Shown: positions 1 through 9,055 of the stretch, one piece after another
Numbering within the stretch: the stretch's first letter is position 1
Layout: every line of letters begins with the position of its first letter
Assembly: GCA_012517435.1 (NCBI GenBank)
Contig: JAAYUY010000011.1
Span: 1 to 41,311 of the forward strand
Reading direction: 5' to 3'
Length of the DNA stretch: 41,311 bases
Source of the DNA: Sphingobacteriales bacterium
GTDB lineage: Bacteria; Bacteroidota; Bacteroidia; CAILMK01; JAAYUY01
Program-made: the position numbers and the translations under genes
Notes under the pieces: model-generated
Databases searched by the model: none
Told to the model about the DNA's origin: nothing
What the model saw: the letters and a program-made list of their open reading frames with translations, nothing else

Positions 1-1050
1 ACCACTTGATAAAATTATTTTATTCTCTGAAAATGAATAAGATGCAACAGCTTCTATGGAAGGATTCCTGCAAAATGCAGGAAAATAATTTGCCGATAAT
101 TTCGTATTCATTCTGTCGTTGATCTGCCATGCGTATTGAAAGTTCAGCGAATAAGAAGACAATGTCCAATGGTCTTCGGCAGGTTTTACAGTATTGATGA
201 AACTATCAGCCAATCCTGAAGGAAAATATTGTTCGAATAATTGCCCGCCAAATACATCCATTCCTTTTAATGTTAATAAGGTATCAACGGAAGTTTTCTG
301 AACTTTTTCATGCACAACACCAAGATTTTCAATATTTAATGAAATTTTATGCTTTTCAGAAGCATGCCAGACAACGCCAGCATTAAAAGACAGTCCACTT
401 CCGGAAGTTTTACCAAAAACAGCATTGGTGCGAATTGCCTTTTGATATGCAGCATCTATGCTGAGTTCAACAGAATCGCCTTCGTCTGAGGTGTAAAAAT
501 AGGAATCATTTAAAGTCAATTGCTGATCAAACCTCTGATTAAGGTAATTGAGAGTAATTTCCGATGAAAATTTATCCGACTTTTGTTGAACTCCTATCCC
601 AAAAATCTGATAACCAGAAACAGAATAATCCGACCCTGACAAGTTAACCGACATCCCTGCCAGTTCATAATTCCCGTCTCTGATAAGTCTGTATCCCGTT
701 GCAGGTAAATTCAGGTTTTGCCAGTATTTCCATGAATACAGAACAAGCAGTCTGTAATTGTTGACATTTTTCAGCCTGAAATCAGCTTTGATATCATATC
801 CCGACACTTCGCCAAAATGCATCATTCCCTGACGGTCAAGAATTTTATCCATCCGGGCTTTAATTTTACTGTCAGTTTGCTGAAGAATAAAAAAATAGCC
901 GAGTTGAAGCGGATTGATGTCGTGCGAGGAAAGAAGAGAAAATCCGGCTGACAGATGACAGCGGGAGGTATCTTTAATGGTAATATTTGAACGGGCTTTT
1001 AAAGTAAGGGTAAGGGTTAGAAAAATAACAAGGTAGAGAAATTTATTCAT
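1..1050 (-). CDS. Outer-membrane protein, DUF5723-like (partial, C-terminus outside window)
   Basis: I read 350 codons with no stop from an ATG at 1050 down to base 1, so the gene continues beyond the left edge. The N-terminus (MNKFLYLVIFLTLTLTLKA) is a clear Sec signal peptide. The rest is rich in alternating polar/aromatic strands and Gly/Asn/Tyr turns, as in a beta-barrel, and the arrangement resembles the DUF5723 family of Bacteroidota outer-membrane proteins; that assignment is by resemblance only. The start lies two bases after the stop of the upstream lipoprotein gene, which in turn overlaps the Ste24 gene, so all three should be cotranscribed. Function unknown; a structural or transport role in the outer membrane is inference. 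Confidence 0.6.
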   Translation of the reverse strand, partial: MNKFLYLVIFLTLTLTLKARSNITIKDTSRCHLSAGFSLLSSHDINPLQLGYFFILQQTDSKIKARMDKILDRQGMMHFGEVSGYDIKADFRLKNVNNYRLLVLYSWKYWQNLNLPATGYRLIRDGNYELAGMSVNLSGSDYSVSGYQIFGIGVQQKSDKFSSEITLNYLNQRFDQQLTLNDSYFYTSDEGDSVELSIDAAYQKAIRTNAVFGKTSGSGLSFNAGVVWHASEKHKISLNIENLGVVHEKVQKTSVDTLLTLKGMDVFGGQLFEQYFPSGLADSFINTVKPAEDHWTLSSYSLNFQYAWQINDRMNTKLSANYFPAFCRNPSIEAVASYSFSENKIILSSG

Positions 1051-1052
1051 GC

Positions 1053-3098
1053 TTACAATTTTGGTTTTAGGATAAAATCACCATTGATACGTACAGAAAT
1101 TTTATAGTCGCTGAAAATTTTCTTCCGCGTGTCCCCGGGACCGGTATCAAGTGTCGCCAGAACAATTACTTTTCTGATATTCTCAAAATTCCTGATGAAG
1201 TGATTTTCAAGAGGAATTTCAAATTTTGTTTCAGCCGGAACATAGTTCTTATTGCCGGTATATTCCGGATAAGCTATTTCAACAGGTATTTTGAAAAGCG
1301 AATCAATAACCTGTAGATTTTCATCCAGAAATACAAGCTGAATCCTCGATTTGACCGGAAATTTGTTTAATATGAGGACTTTCAGCCTGGCCGAGGAAAT
1401 CATTTCCGTTTCCGGTACATTATCAGGGACAAAGTCAACCGTATCAATGATTGACAGGCCTTTTGATGAAAAATGCAGGGGAAGTTCCGCCTGAATCCCT
1501 GCTTTCACCTTCGACTGACGATAAATAAAGTCATTGTAAGACACTTGTCCGTCCGGATTGATGAACACCTTTACCTGATAGTTTGCCTGATCAGGCAATA
1601 ACTCCACAAATTGTTCAGCATTGGAATTCTGAATGGGTTTTGACGTCCTGACGCTGTAAAACGGATTATCGTTAGCAGACTGTATATCAATAGGTTCAGC
1701 CAGATTTGTACCTGTCAGGATTATGCTTTCACCTTTTTGACTATTGATGGCTTCAACTTTATCTATGGTAATTCTTGCCTTTGCTCCTACTCCATTCTCA
1801 ATGAAAAATCCGATGTCAAGTTTTTCGAGATCGATGCTGCCTCCCTTGATATTTTTGAAAAAACCCAGATCACTGACATTGCCTGAAAAAACAAAAGAAT
1901 CGTTACCCAGATAACCGGAAAGATATTCCGGAATTACATCATACAGTGTGTAAAGCAAATAAATACTGTCATTCAGCGAAAGATCCATCATTTTTCCGGT
2001 GGAATCAATCCGCATCAGCAGGTGGTGATAAAAAGAATTGTATTTATCCCCGTCTTTACCCGTAAGGTCAAACCAGTAATCATCTACAGGGTAGGAACGA
2101 TCGATAAATACCGTGTCGCCTTTTGGAGCAGGAGGCAACACCACATTGACGACCAGTGAATCTTCCCCCTTGTATCGTGCTGATGGAATTGAGTAGGTGA
2201 TAAATCCGGAATCCTGAAGAGTGGAAGCAACTACCACCCTGAAAATTCCCGATTTAATTTTCATAAAATTCAGTTTGATCCCTTCCAGAACATACTCAAC
2301 ATCTTCGCGTGTATCCACCAGATTCTGAGCAGGGAATATTGCAGTAGCCGAATTGACTTTATCAATCTTAACCTTTAAGTTAATGTTGATGGCATCATTG
2401 GTATCAATTAAGACCGGAGTGGTTCCTGTTCCGGGACTGCTGATATTCAGAATTTCGCTCTCGAGAAGGCCTTCAAATTTTTTCCCGTTCAATGGATACA
2501 CTTTCACAAAATTTGTCTTTGGCATTACACTGACAACTGTATCCTGGAGCAGAATTTCACCCGAATTTTTATTTCTTAATAAAAATATAACATCCTGTAA
2601 TTCAATAGGTAAGCCATTAAAAATATTAGCCTCCAACTGGCCTTCCTGAACCTCTACACTCTGAAACAGCGAAGAAGCATCGATAAGCTCCTTGCCTCCA
2701 TTGCTACCGGGAATTGGAGGAACAGGCAGATAACTTCCATGAGCATTCAGGATGAGCTGCCCCATCAGTCCGTTTTTGCGGGCAACCTCTCCCAGTGTAA
2801 CTTTTGATTCGATTATCCTTGTTCCTATTTTTATGGTTTTCAGCGTTACCTTTTTGATTAAAGTAGTATCAGGAATTTTCATCAGGTCGGTGAAACTGAA
2901 TTCACCCAAACTGAAATCACTTACCAGAAAAAGTGAGCTATCGGGGTAAAGTTTTAACGTGGAATCACTTATAAGCTTGTCGAGGCCTATTTCAGAATTA
3001 ACCAAAGGCAGGAGAATGCGAGGGCTCCAGTCGGGCTGTTCTTTCTTGCAGGAAATAAAAAGAGATATAACAATGAAGAAGATGAATAATTTTCTCAT
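1053..3098 (-). CDS. Large lipoprotein of unknown function
   Basis: 681 aa. It begins with a short hydrophobic signal ending in the lipobox LFISC (Cys17), followed by KKEQPDW, so it should be a lipidated envelope protein. The mature part is predicted to be almost all beta-structure, with repeated strand-turn patterns and many Asp/Ser/Gly, and no enzymatic motif that I recognise. The ATG overlaps the upstream Ste24 stop by four bases (ATGA), and the partial outer-membrane protein starts two bases after its stop, suggesting translational coupling and perhaps a surface complex of lipoprotein plus barrel. I do not recognise a named family; a cell-surface or barrel-associated role is inference from context. 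Confidence 0.75.
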   Translation of the reverse strand: MRKLFIFFIVISLFISCKKEQPDWSPRILLPLVNSEIGLDKLISDSTLKLYPDSSLFLVSDFSLGEFSFTDLMKIPDTTLIKKVTLKTIKIGTRIIESKVTLGEVARKNGLMGQLILNAHGSYLPVPPIPGSNGGKELIDASSLFQSVEVQEGQLEANIFNGLPIELQDVIFLLRNKNSGEILLQDTVVSVMPKTNFVKVYPLNGKKFEGLLESEILNISSPGTGTTPVLIDTNDAININLKVKIDKVNSATAIFPAQNLVDTREDVEYVLEGIKLNFMKIKSGIFRVVVASTLQDSGFITYSIPSARYKGEDSLVVNVVLPPAPKGDTVFIDRSYPVDDYWFDLTGKDGDKYNSFYHHLLMRIDSTGKMMDLSLNDSIYLLYTLYDVIPEYLSGYLGNDSFVFSGNVSDLGFFKNIKGGSIDLEKLDIGFFIENGVGAKARITIDKVEAINSQKGESIILTGTNLAEPIDIQSANDNPFYSVRTSKPIQNSNAEQFVELLPDQANYQVKVFINPDGQVSYNDFIYRQSKVKAGIQAELPLHFSSKGLSIIDTVDFVPDNVPETEMISSARLKVLILNKFPVKSRIQLVFLDENLQVIDSLFKIPVEIAYPEYTGNKNYVPAETKFEIPLENHFIRNFENIRKVIVLATLDTGPGDTRKKIFSDYKISVRINGDFILKPKL

Positions 3099-4345
3099 GA
3101 TGGGTTGAGTTTAATGTTCTCAATAGCCTGAAGGCGTTTGAGCAAAGGTGGATGTGAGTAATAGAAAAACACATAAGCCGGATGAGGCTTCAGATTCGAC
3201 AGATGAGCCACTGAAAGCTTTTTCAGGGCATTTTTAAGCTCATAACTCCCCGTATGAATAACTGAGAACTTATCTGCCTGATATTCATGTTTTCTGGAAA
3301 AAATGTTACCAGCAAGTCCAATGATCAGATTCACCGGTTCAAACAATATCGTCAGTGCTATCAGATTGATATGCAGGACATAATCAGTACATCCGAAAGC
3401 TTTTGAAAGCTCAGGCAGAAAAAGAAGCTTTGAAACAATGAAGAGCATGACAAAAGTCTGAGCAATGCCGGCAATAAGACCTTTAACGATATGCTTTTTT
3501 TTGTAATGTCCTACTTCGTGTGCCAATACTGCAACCAACTCAGGTACAGTATGTTTGGCAATCAGTGTATCGTACAACACAATCTTTTTCTTTTTCCAGA
3601 GGCCTGTAAAAAATGCATTAGCTTTACTGCTGCGTTTCGAACCGTCAATGACATAGATGTTATCAAGCGGAAAACTGACTTTTCCGGCAAAGTCAAAAAT
3701 GGCTGTCCTCAGTTCACCATCTTCAAGTGGTGTAAGCTTGTTGAAAAGCGGTATGATCAGTGAACTGTAGAAAACTGTAAAAAACAGGGAAAATGCCGTC
3801 ATTACCAGAAAGGCATAAATCCAGAAATCTTCCTTTAGCTGAATAATGAGCCAGATAAGGATAAAGCCGAGAATGCCTCCGATGATTAACAACAGGGCAT
3901 AAGATTTCAGTTTGTCTAAAATGAAGGTTTTCGGAGTGGTTTTATTGAAGCCAAACTTTTCTTCAATGACGAAAGTCCTGTAACTACTGAAAGGAATGCT
4001 CAGTAAATCAGACACAAAAAATAAAACAGCAAAATAGATAAGTGTCAGAAAAACAGGATGATGGATATGGGGCGAAATCAGGTGGTTGAGCCAGGCAAAG
4101 CCTCCTGTCATAAAAAATCCCAGCGTAATGAAAAAACTCAGCGACTCACGTAAAATTCCGAATTTCCATAAGGTATTGTTGTAATTACGTGCTTTTTCAT
4201 ACTTCTCTTCATCATAAAATTCTTTCAGGTCGTCAGGTAGTTTTTTTTCCCATGTCCGATGGTTTAAAAAAGACAGGATGCGGTCGAGAACAAATCCAAA
4301 CAAAAGAATCAAAACTATCAACCAATAAATACTCTTTGCCTCCAT
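3095..4345 (-). CDS. Ste24/HtpX-type M48 membrane metallopeptidase
   Basis: 416 aa integral-membrane zinc protease. The zinc motif HEVGH is at residues 276-280 (LAHEVGHYKKKH), and the downstream glutamate ligand is in RKHEYQADKF (Glu354). About six to seven hydrophobic segments surround it, and the N-terminal region (DELY-like 'KYEKARNYNN' then 'FVIEEKFGFNKTT') matches the CAAX prenyl protease 1 (Ste24) branch of M48 and not the shorter HtpX. Bacteria have no prenylated CAAX proteins, so a quality-control or envelope-processing role is likely, but the substrate is unknown. It is first in the operon with the lipoprotein and partial outer-membrane protein; the region upstream is shared with the divergent gene at 4610. 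Confidence 0.9.
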   Translation of the reverse strand: MEAKSIYWLIVLILLFGFVLDRILSFLNHRTWEKKLPDDLKEFYDEEKYEKARNYNNTLWKFGILRESLSFFITLGFFMTGGFAWLNHLISPHIHHPVFLTLIYFAVLFFVSDLLSIPFSSYRTFVIEEKFGFNKTTPKTFILDKLKSYALLLIIGGILGFILIWLIIQLKEDFWIYAFLVMTAFSLFFTVFYSSLIIPLFNKLTPLEDGELRTAIFDFAGKVSFPLDNIYVIDGSKRSSKANAFFTGLWKKKKIVLYDTLIAKHTVPELVAVLAHEVGHYKKKHIVKGLIAGIAQTFVMLFIVSKLLFLPELSKAFGCTDYVLHINLIALTILFEPVNLIIGLAGNIFSRKHEYQADKFSVIHTGSYELKNALKKLSVAHLSNLKPHPAYVFFYYSHPPLLKRLQAIENIKLNPS

Positions 4346-4497
4346 TATTTCTTTTTATTAGATTTAAAAATCAGTGCAAATTTCGTAAAAGCATTAATAA
4401 CATTAATGATTATTTTTAGCTCCCCCATTGATTAATATTAATAAAAAAAAGTATTTATTTCAGATAAATTAATTAATTCTTCTTCATTCCTGAATGC

Positions 4498-4528
4498 TTA
4501 TCCACAGTGATACCCTATTTGTGGATAA
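4498..4528. promoter_or_regulatory. Two perfect inverted DnaA boxes
   Basis: TTATCCACA (4498-4506) and its exact reverse complement TGTGGATAA (4520-4528) are separated by 13 bases. TTATCCACA is the consensus high-affinity DnaA box. The pair sits in a 264-base A/T-rich intergenic region with runs such as AATTAATTAATT and two copies of AGCATTAATAA (about 4390 and 4550), between divergently transcribed genes. It could be DnaA-mediated promoter control, a DnaA-titration site or part of an origin. No dnaA, dnaN or other origin marker lies in the window. As RNA the arms could also pair into a 9-bp stem. Confidence 0.55.
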
Positions 4529-4557
4529 TGCTAAAACTAATGTCTGACAAGCATTAA

Positions 4558-4565
4558 TAATTTTG
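4558..4565 (+). promoter_or_regulatory. Candidate -7 element for the PD40 gene
   Basis: TAATTTTG matches the Bacteroidota -7 consensus TAnnTTTG and lies about 45 bases before the ATG at 4610. I see no good -33 TTG at the usual 19-21 base spacing. The inverted DnaA boxes lie 30-60 bases upstream of it, where a bound protein could affect transcription. Confidence 0.3.
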
Positions 4566-4609
4566 TTACTCATTAAGTAATTAATCTTAAATCTTAAAAA
4601 AAGAGAAAG

Positions 4610-6502
4610 ATGACCATAATCAGGAAAATAATTAATGTAAATACATTAGTTCTAATATTAATTACAAGTCAATTGACCGTGCAGGGGCAAACATACTCAA
4701 AAGAAATCAAGAGTGGAGAAAAAGCCTTTGCAGAGGGCAGATATAAGGATGCAATGGATTTCTATGACAATGCAGCCAAAATGGTAGAAAAACCGGGAAA
4801 AGAACATCTGCAACTCTACTACATGCTTGGTTATTGTGCCATGCGCTCCGGTGATTATCGCAAGGCCATGACCAATTATGCTCGTTACCTGAATCTGAGC
4901 AAGCGTTTTAAGGTCAACCTGAAAGAGCTTGCTCAGGTAAAGGAATGGAACGACTGGTGTGCTATAGAGCTTACTGAAATTTCTGAAAGAGATAAGCCGG
5001 CTATAGTCGATAAAAACCTTGTCATTACCAATCTTTCTGCCGGAAATTCAGCTCACAGTGATGTTGGCGCCTTGCTGATTGAAAACAATTCCAGACTTAT
5101 TCTCAGTTCCGACAGATTAATGCCTGAAAATAAAAATCTGGCTGACGTCAACTTTAATATTTTTGTCAGCCAGTACAAAAAGGGAAGTACAAGTGAGCCC
5201 CTGAAAATCAAAGCCGGGTTTAACACTCGCAGCAACGAGGTTTCTTCTGCATTTCATGAATCATCCAAAACACTTTACTATACCGTTTCTGACGAAAACA
5301 ATGAAAATGCTGACATTTATCTTTGCAGAAAAATCAATGACCATTGGGCTGACCCCGAAAAACTTCCTGCCACGGTCAATTCCAAATACTGGGATGGCTA
5401 TCCTTCCATCAGCAGCGATGGAAAAGTTCTTTATTTTGTCAGCAACCGGCCAGGAGGACAGGGAGGAAAAGATATTTACTTCTCTGTTTTAAAGGATGAC
5501 GGAACATGGGGAGAAGCTAAAAACATAGGTTTTATGGTAAATACCCGGTATGATGAAATAACACCCCACATTGACAGCACCGGTAAAAAGCTGTATTTCA
5601 GTTCAAACGGACAATTAGGCATGGGTGGTTTCGACATTTTCTATTCTTTATTCGATGCTTCCAATCTTTGGGGTGAACCCGTATCGCTGCCAGCTCCCGT
5701 TAACAGCAATAATGACGACATTTTTTATGTAACCACAAGTATTCCCGGCACTGCTCTTTTTTCATCAAACAGAAAATCCGGTAAAGGGATCTATGACATA
5801 TACCTTGTCGAACCAGTATCAAAACCGGATGTCAGAAAAGATGTTCCGATAGCCTCTGAGACAAAGCCACCTGTCGATGAAAAAATCAAACCCACTGAAA
5901 CACCGGTAAAGGAGAAAGATGAGAAGGCAACGCCACCTCCGGTTGCAGAAAAAACGACACCAACAGAGCCCAAGAAGACCGAACCCCCTAAAGAAACAGT
6001 AAAACCTGCCGAAGAAAAAACTGCAAAACAAGAGACTCCGAAAACTACAACTGAAGAGAAAAAGGTGGTGTCAACAGAAAAGCCACCGGCAGAAAAGCCA
6101 AAAACAAGCCAGCCGCCTGCTCAGGAAACCCCTTCCAAAACGGCACAACAGCCTCAGCCAGCAATTGCAGACAAAAACCTGTACAATGCCGAAATTAACG
6201 GATTGTATTTTAAGGTACAGTTAGGTGCATTCCGCAATCACATCACTGTGAACCATCCTTACTTTACCAGCAAGCTTGATCCGGGTAAAATCAGGGAAGA
6301 GCAATGGCCTCCCGACCCGCTGTACAAATACACCATCGGAGAATACAAGACCATTGCCTCAGCAACAGAATACAAAATGGAAATCAGGAATAAAGGGTAT
6401 TCTGATGCCTTCCTCACCTGCTACTACAATGAAAAGAGAATCAGCATGGATGAGGCCAAGGAACTCATCAGAAAATATTATCAGACAGTCAGTTTCAGAT
6501 AA
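4610..6502 (+). CDS. TPR - PD40 repeat - Pro/Lys linker - SPOR-like periplasmic protein
   Basis: 630 aa with an N-terminal signal sequence ending near VQGQTYS. Domains in order: a TPR-like helical region (about 30-125; AFAEGRYKDAMDFYDNAA and YYMLGYCAMRSGDYRKAMTNY); a WD40-like PD40 propeller (about 135-400) with repeated blades such as GYPSISSDGKVLYFVSNRPGG and ITPHIDSTGKKLYFSSNG; a long linker of Pro, Lys, Thr and Glu (about 405-525); and a C-terminal SPOR-like domain (about 533-615; FKVQLGAF...). Bacteroidota TPR-PD40 proteins such as PorE carry an OmpA peptidoglycan-binding domain at the C-terminus; here the position is taken by a SPOR-like domain, which in other proteins binds denuded glycan strands. 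A cell-wall-anchored periplasmic scaffold is likely; the precise role is unknown. Confidence 0.8.
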   Translation: MTIIRKIINVNTLVLILITSQLTVQGQTYSKEIKSGEKAFAEGRYKDAMDFYDNAAKMVEKPGKEHLQLYYMLGYCAMRSGDYRKAMTNYARYLNLSKRFKVNLKELAQVKEWNDWCAIELTEISERDKPAIVDKNLVITNLSAGNSAHSDVGALLIENNSRLILSSDRLMPENKNLADVNFNIFVSQYKKGSTSEPLKIKAGFNTRSNEVSSAFHESSKTLYYTVSDENNENADIYLCRKINDHWADPEKLPATVNSKYWDGYPSISSDGKVLYFVSNRPGGQGGKDIYFSVLKDDGTWGEAKNIGFMVNTRYDEITPHIDSTGKKLYFSSNGQLGMGGFDIFYSLFDASNLWGEPVSLPAPVNSNNDDIFYVTTSIPGTALFSSNRKSGKGIYDIYLVEPVSKPDVRKDVPIASETKPPVDEKIKPTETPVKEKDEKATPPPVAEKTTPTEPKKTEPPKETVKPAEEKTAKQETPKTTTEEKKVVSTEKPPAEKPKTSQPPAQETPSKTAQQPQPAIADKNLYNAEINGLYFKVQLGAFRNHITVNHPYFTSKLDPGKIREEQWPPDPLYKYTIGEYKTIASATEYKMEIRNKGYSDAFLTCYYNEKRISMDEAKELIRKYYQTVSFR

Positions 6503-6514
6503 AAAATATCCGGG

Positions 6515-6612
6515 TTTTGTATTGATGAGACAAAAACAATTATTTTTGCAGCCGCATTGCAGGCAGTCTAAATGCAAGAAATTGATTTTATTGCCTCAGA
6601 AGTATAGTATTG
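6515..6612 (+). promoter_or_regulatory. Candidate promoters for tRNA-Leu
   Basis: Two candidates. The stronger match is TTTG (6516-6519), a 21-base spacer, then TATTTTTG (6541-6548), fitting TTTG-N19-21-TAnnTTTG but leaving about 80 bases of leader. The nearer one is TTG (6582-6584), N20, then TAGTATTG (6605-6612), one mismatch from consensus, placing initiation about 17 bases before the tRNA. Either or both may be used. Confidence 0.4.
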
Positions 6613-6635
6613 TTCTTGACATAAACGACACACTT

Positions 6636-6717
6636 GCCCGGATGGCGGAACAGGTAGACGCGCTGGTCTCAAAAACCAGTGGGATTTCCCGTGCCGGTTC
6701 GATCCCGGCTCCGGGTA
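6636..6717 (+). tRNA. tRNA-Leu (CAA anticodon)
   Basis: An 82-base class II tRNA with a long variable arm. The acceptor stem GCCCGGA (6636-6642) pairs with TCCGGGT (6710-6716), with a G-U first pair and A73 as discriminator. The anticodon stem CTGGT/ACCAG (6663-6667/6675-6679) closes the 7-base loop CTCAAAA, giving anticodon CAA (6670-6672), which reads UUG. The variable arm folds as GGGA-TT-TCCC, and the T arm is GCCGG-TTCGATC-CCGGC (6693-6709). CCA is not encoded (CTA follows). It lies between the PD40 gene and recQ in the same direction. Confidence 0.95.
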
Positions 6718-6852
6718 CTATCTCTCTCTTTTTCAGTGGTATTGATAAAAAATTTTTTTTACATGCTGGCATAAAATTTTCTTATCACTTTCCGCTTTTT
6801 TTAAAATGTATTAATTTTATAAGCCCAAAAAAACAGTTAAAATTGATGTGAA

Positions 6853-9054
6853 GTGAATTCTTTAGAACAACAAATTCAACATACTTTAAAGGAATTTTTT
6901 GGCTTTGATTCCTTTAAAGGCCAGCAAAAAGAAATAATTCTGAGCATTCTCGAAGGGAATAACACTTTTGTAACCATGCCCACAGGGGGTGGCAAAAGCC
7001 TTTGCTACCAGCTTCCGGCTATCGTTTCAGAAGGTACTGCCATCATCATCAGCCCTTTGATTGCCCTGATGAAAAATCAGGTTGACCTGATCAGAACCTT
7101 CGGAGCTAAAAAGGGTTTTGCCCATTTTCTCAATTCAAGCCTGACCAAAAAAGAAATCGAAACTGTCAAAAATGATGTGCTGAGCGGTAATACCAAAATG
7201 CTTTACATCGCCCCTGAAACCTTCAACAGAGACAAAACCATTGAATTTCTTAACAAAACGAAGCTTTCTTTTATCGCTGTCGATGAAGCACACTGTATTT
7301 CAGAATGGGGACATGATTTCAGGCCTGAATACCGTAAAATAAGAGAGGTAGTTGATGAACTCGGAAAACTTCCCATCATAGCCCTGACGGCCTCTGCCAC
7401 ACCTAAAGTCAGGGAAGACATTTTAATTAATCTTGAAATTGAGGATGCAAGGGTTTTTATGTCATCATTCGACAGGCCTAACCTCTATTATGAAGTCAGG
7501 CCCAAATTCTCTCAGAAACAAGCTATCCGGGAAATCGTAACTTATATTAAAAAAAATCCGGGAAAATCCGGAATCATATACTGCCTCACACGAAAAAAAG
7601 TTGAGGAGGTAGCTGAAACCCTCAGGCTTAACGGCATCAAAGCCATTGATTATCATGCAGGAATGGATAGTGCTGTCCGCAACAAACATCAGGACATGTT
7701 TCTGATGGAAGAGGTTGAAGTTATTGTAGCTACGATTGCTTTCGGAATGGGAATTGACAAACCCGATGTCAGATATGTGATTCACTATGATGTACCGAAA
7801 AGCATTGAAAGTTATTATCAGGAAACCGGCAGGGCCGGACGTGACGGCATTGCTTCCGACTGTATTCTGTTTTACAACTTCAACGACTTGCTGAAACTCG
7901 AAAAACTTTATCGCGACAAACAATATTATGAGCGGGAAAAAGCCAACCAGTTACTAAAACACATGGCTGCATTTGCAGAATCATCTTCCTGCCGCAGGAT
8001 TGATTTACTTCATTATTTTGGTGAAAAATATGATAAGCCTGACTGCGAAGAAAAGAAAATGTGCAGCAACTGCCGTTATCCAAAAGAAAAATTTGACGGG
8101 AAAGATGATGTTGTCCGTATCCTGAAACTGGTCAAATCGCTCAGCACTGAATTCAACCTTGAACATCTGGTCAATATCATGACAGGAGAAGTGAATCAGG
8201 CCATTTTAGCATATCAGCACAACAAACTGAAGGAATTCGGAAGTGGAAAAGACAAATCATTTTACCATTGGAAAGCCATTATCAGAAAAGCCGATGTTGA
8301 AGGACTGATCGAACAGAATATCGAAACGATGGGAACCATCTCCATTACCGAAAAAGGGATGGAATACCTGAAAAATCCATATTCTGTAATGGTTTCTGTT
8401 GACGACAGTTACGAAAACATTAAAGAAGAAGATGACGAAATAAAAATTGCTGGCGGAGGATATGACGAAACGCTTTTCAATATGCTGAAAGAAATCAGGA
8501 AATCCATCGCCAAAAAACTGAACGTACCGCCATATATCGTCTTTCAGGATCCCTCCCTCGAAGAAATGGCTATCAAATATCCCATCACCGAAGAAGAGCT
8601 GACCAACATCACAGGCGTTTCAGCCACCAAGGCTCAACGGTATGGAAAAGAATTCATTAAGCTCATTGCCAAATATGTCGAAGAAAACGAAATCGAAAGG
8701 CCGGACGATCTGGTGGTCAAGTCAATGCCTGCCAAATCAAAAAACAAGTTGTTCATCATTCAGAATGTCGATAAAAAAGTTCCTTTGGATGAAATAGCAT
8801 TGGCTAAAGGACTTGATTTCCATGAATTGCTGGACGAAATGGAAAGTATTATTTATTCCGGTCATCGCCTTAATATTGACTACTTTATCAACGAAAATAT
8901 CGATATCGATACCCAACAGGAAATTTACGACTACTTCAGAAATGCAGAATCAGACTCAATAGAAGAGGCTCTGAAACATCTGGGTTCTCAATATATTGAT
9001 ACTGAAGAACTGCGGCTAATGCGTATCAAATTTATCTCTGAAATGGGTAATTAA
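6853..9054 (+). CDS. recQ: ATP-dependent DNA helicase RecQ
   Basis: 733 aa, the usual length for Bacteroidota RecQ. It unwinds forked and recombination-intermediate DNA 3' to 5'. Visible motifs: Walker A PTGGGKS (43-49), DEAH (144-147) followed by CISEWGHDFRPEY, SATP (181-184), and motif VI QETGRAGRDG (323-332). The zinc cysteines are 380, 398, 404 and 407. An RQC winged-helix region follows, then an HRDC-like domain (about 570-620; LTNITGVSATKAQRYGKEF) and a Bacteroidota-type C-terminal extension. The start is GTG: an in-frame TGA ends at 6846 and the next ATG is at residue 42, inside the Walker A region, so no ATG start is possible. The following gene begins one base after its stop. Confidence 0.95.
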   Translation: MNSLEQQIQHTLKEFFGFDSFKGQQKEIILSILEGNNTFVTMPTGGGKSLCYQLPAIVSEGTAIIISPLIALMKNQVDLIRTFGAKKGFAHFLNSSLTKKEIETVKNDVLSGNTKMLYIAPETFNRDKTIEFLNKTKLSFIAVDEAHCISEWGHDFRPEYRKIREVVDELGKLPIIALTASATPKVREDILINLEIEDARVFMSSFDRPNLYYEVRPKFSQKQAIREIVTYIKKNPGKSGIIYCLTRKKVEEVAETLRLNGIKAIDYHAGMDSAVRNKHQDMFLMEEVEVIVATIAFGMGIDKPDVRYVIHYDVPKSIESYYQETGRAGRDGIASDCILFYNFNDLLKLEKLYRDKQYYEREKANQLLKHMAAFAESSSCRRIDLLHYFGEKYDKPDCEEKKMCSNCRYPKEKFDGKDDVVRILKLVKSLSTEFNLEHLVNIMTGEVNQAILAYQHNKLKEFGSGKDKSFYHWKAIIRKADVEGLIEQNIETMGTISITEKGMEYLKNPYSVMVSVDDSYENIKEEDDEIKIAGGGYDETLFNMLKEIRKSIAKKLNVPPYIVFQDPSLEEMAIKYPITEEELTNITGVSATKAQRYGKEFIKLIAKYVEENEIERPDDLVVKSMPAKSKNKLFIIQNVDKKVPLDEIALAKGLDFHELLDEMESIIYSGHRLNIDYFINENIDIDTQQEIYDYFRNAESDSIEEALKHLGSQYIDTEELRLMRIKFISEMGN

Positions 9055-9055
9055 A

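Noticed and set aside
6276-6851. A 191-codon open frame running across the end of the PD40 gene and the tRNA
   Set aside because: It overlaps a well-supported protein and a tRNA in another frame and has no protein-like composition.
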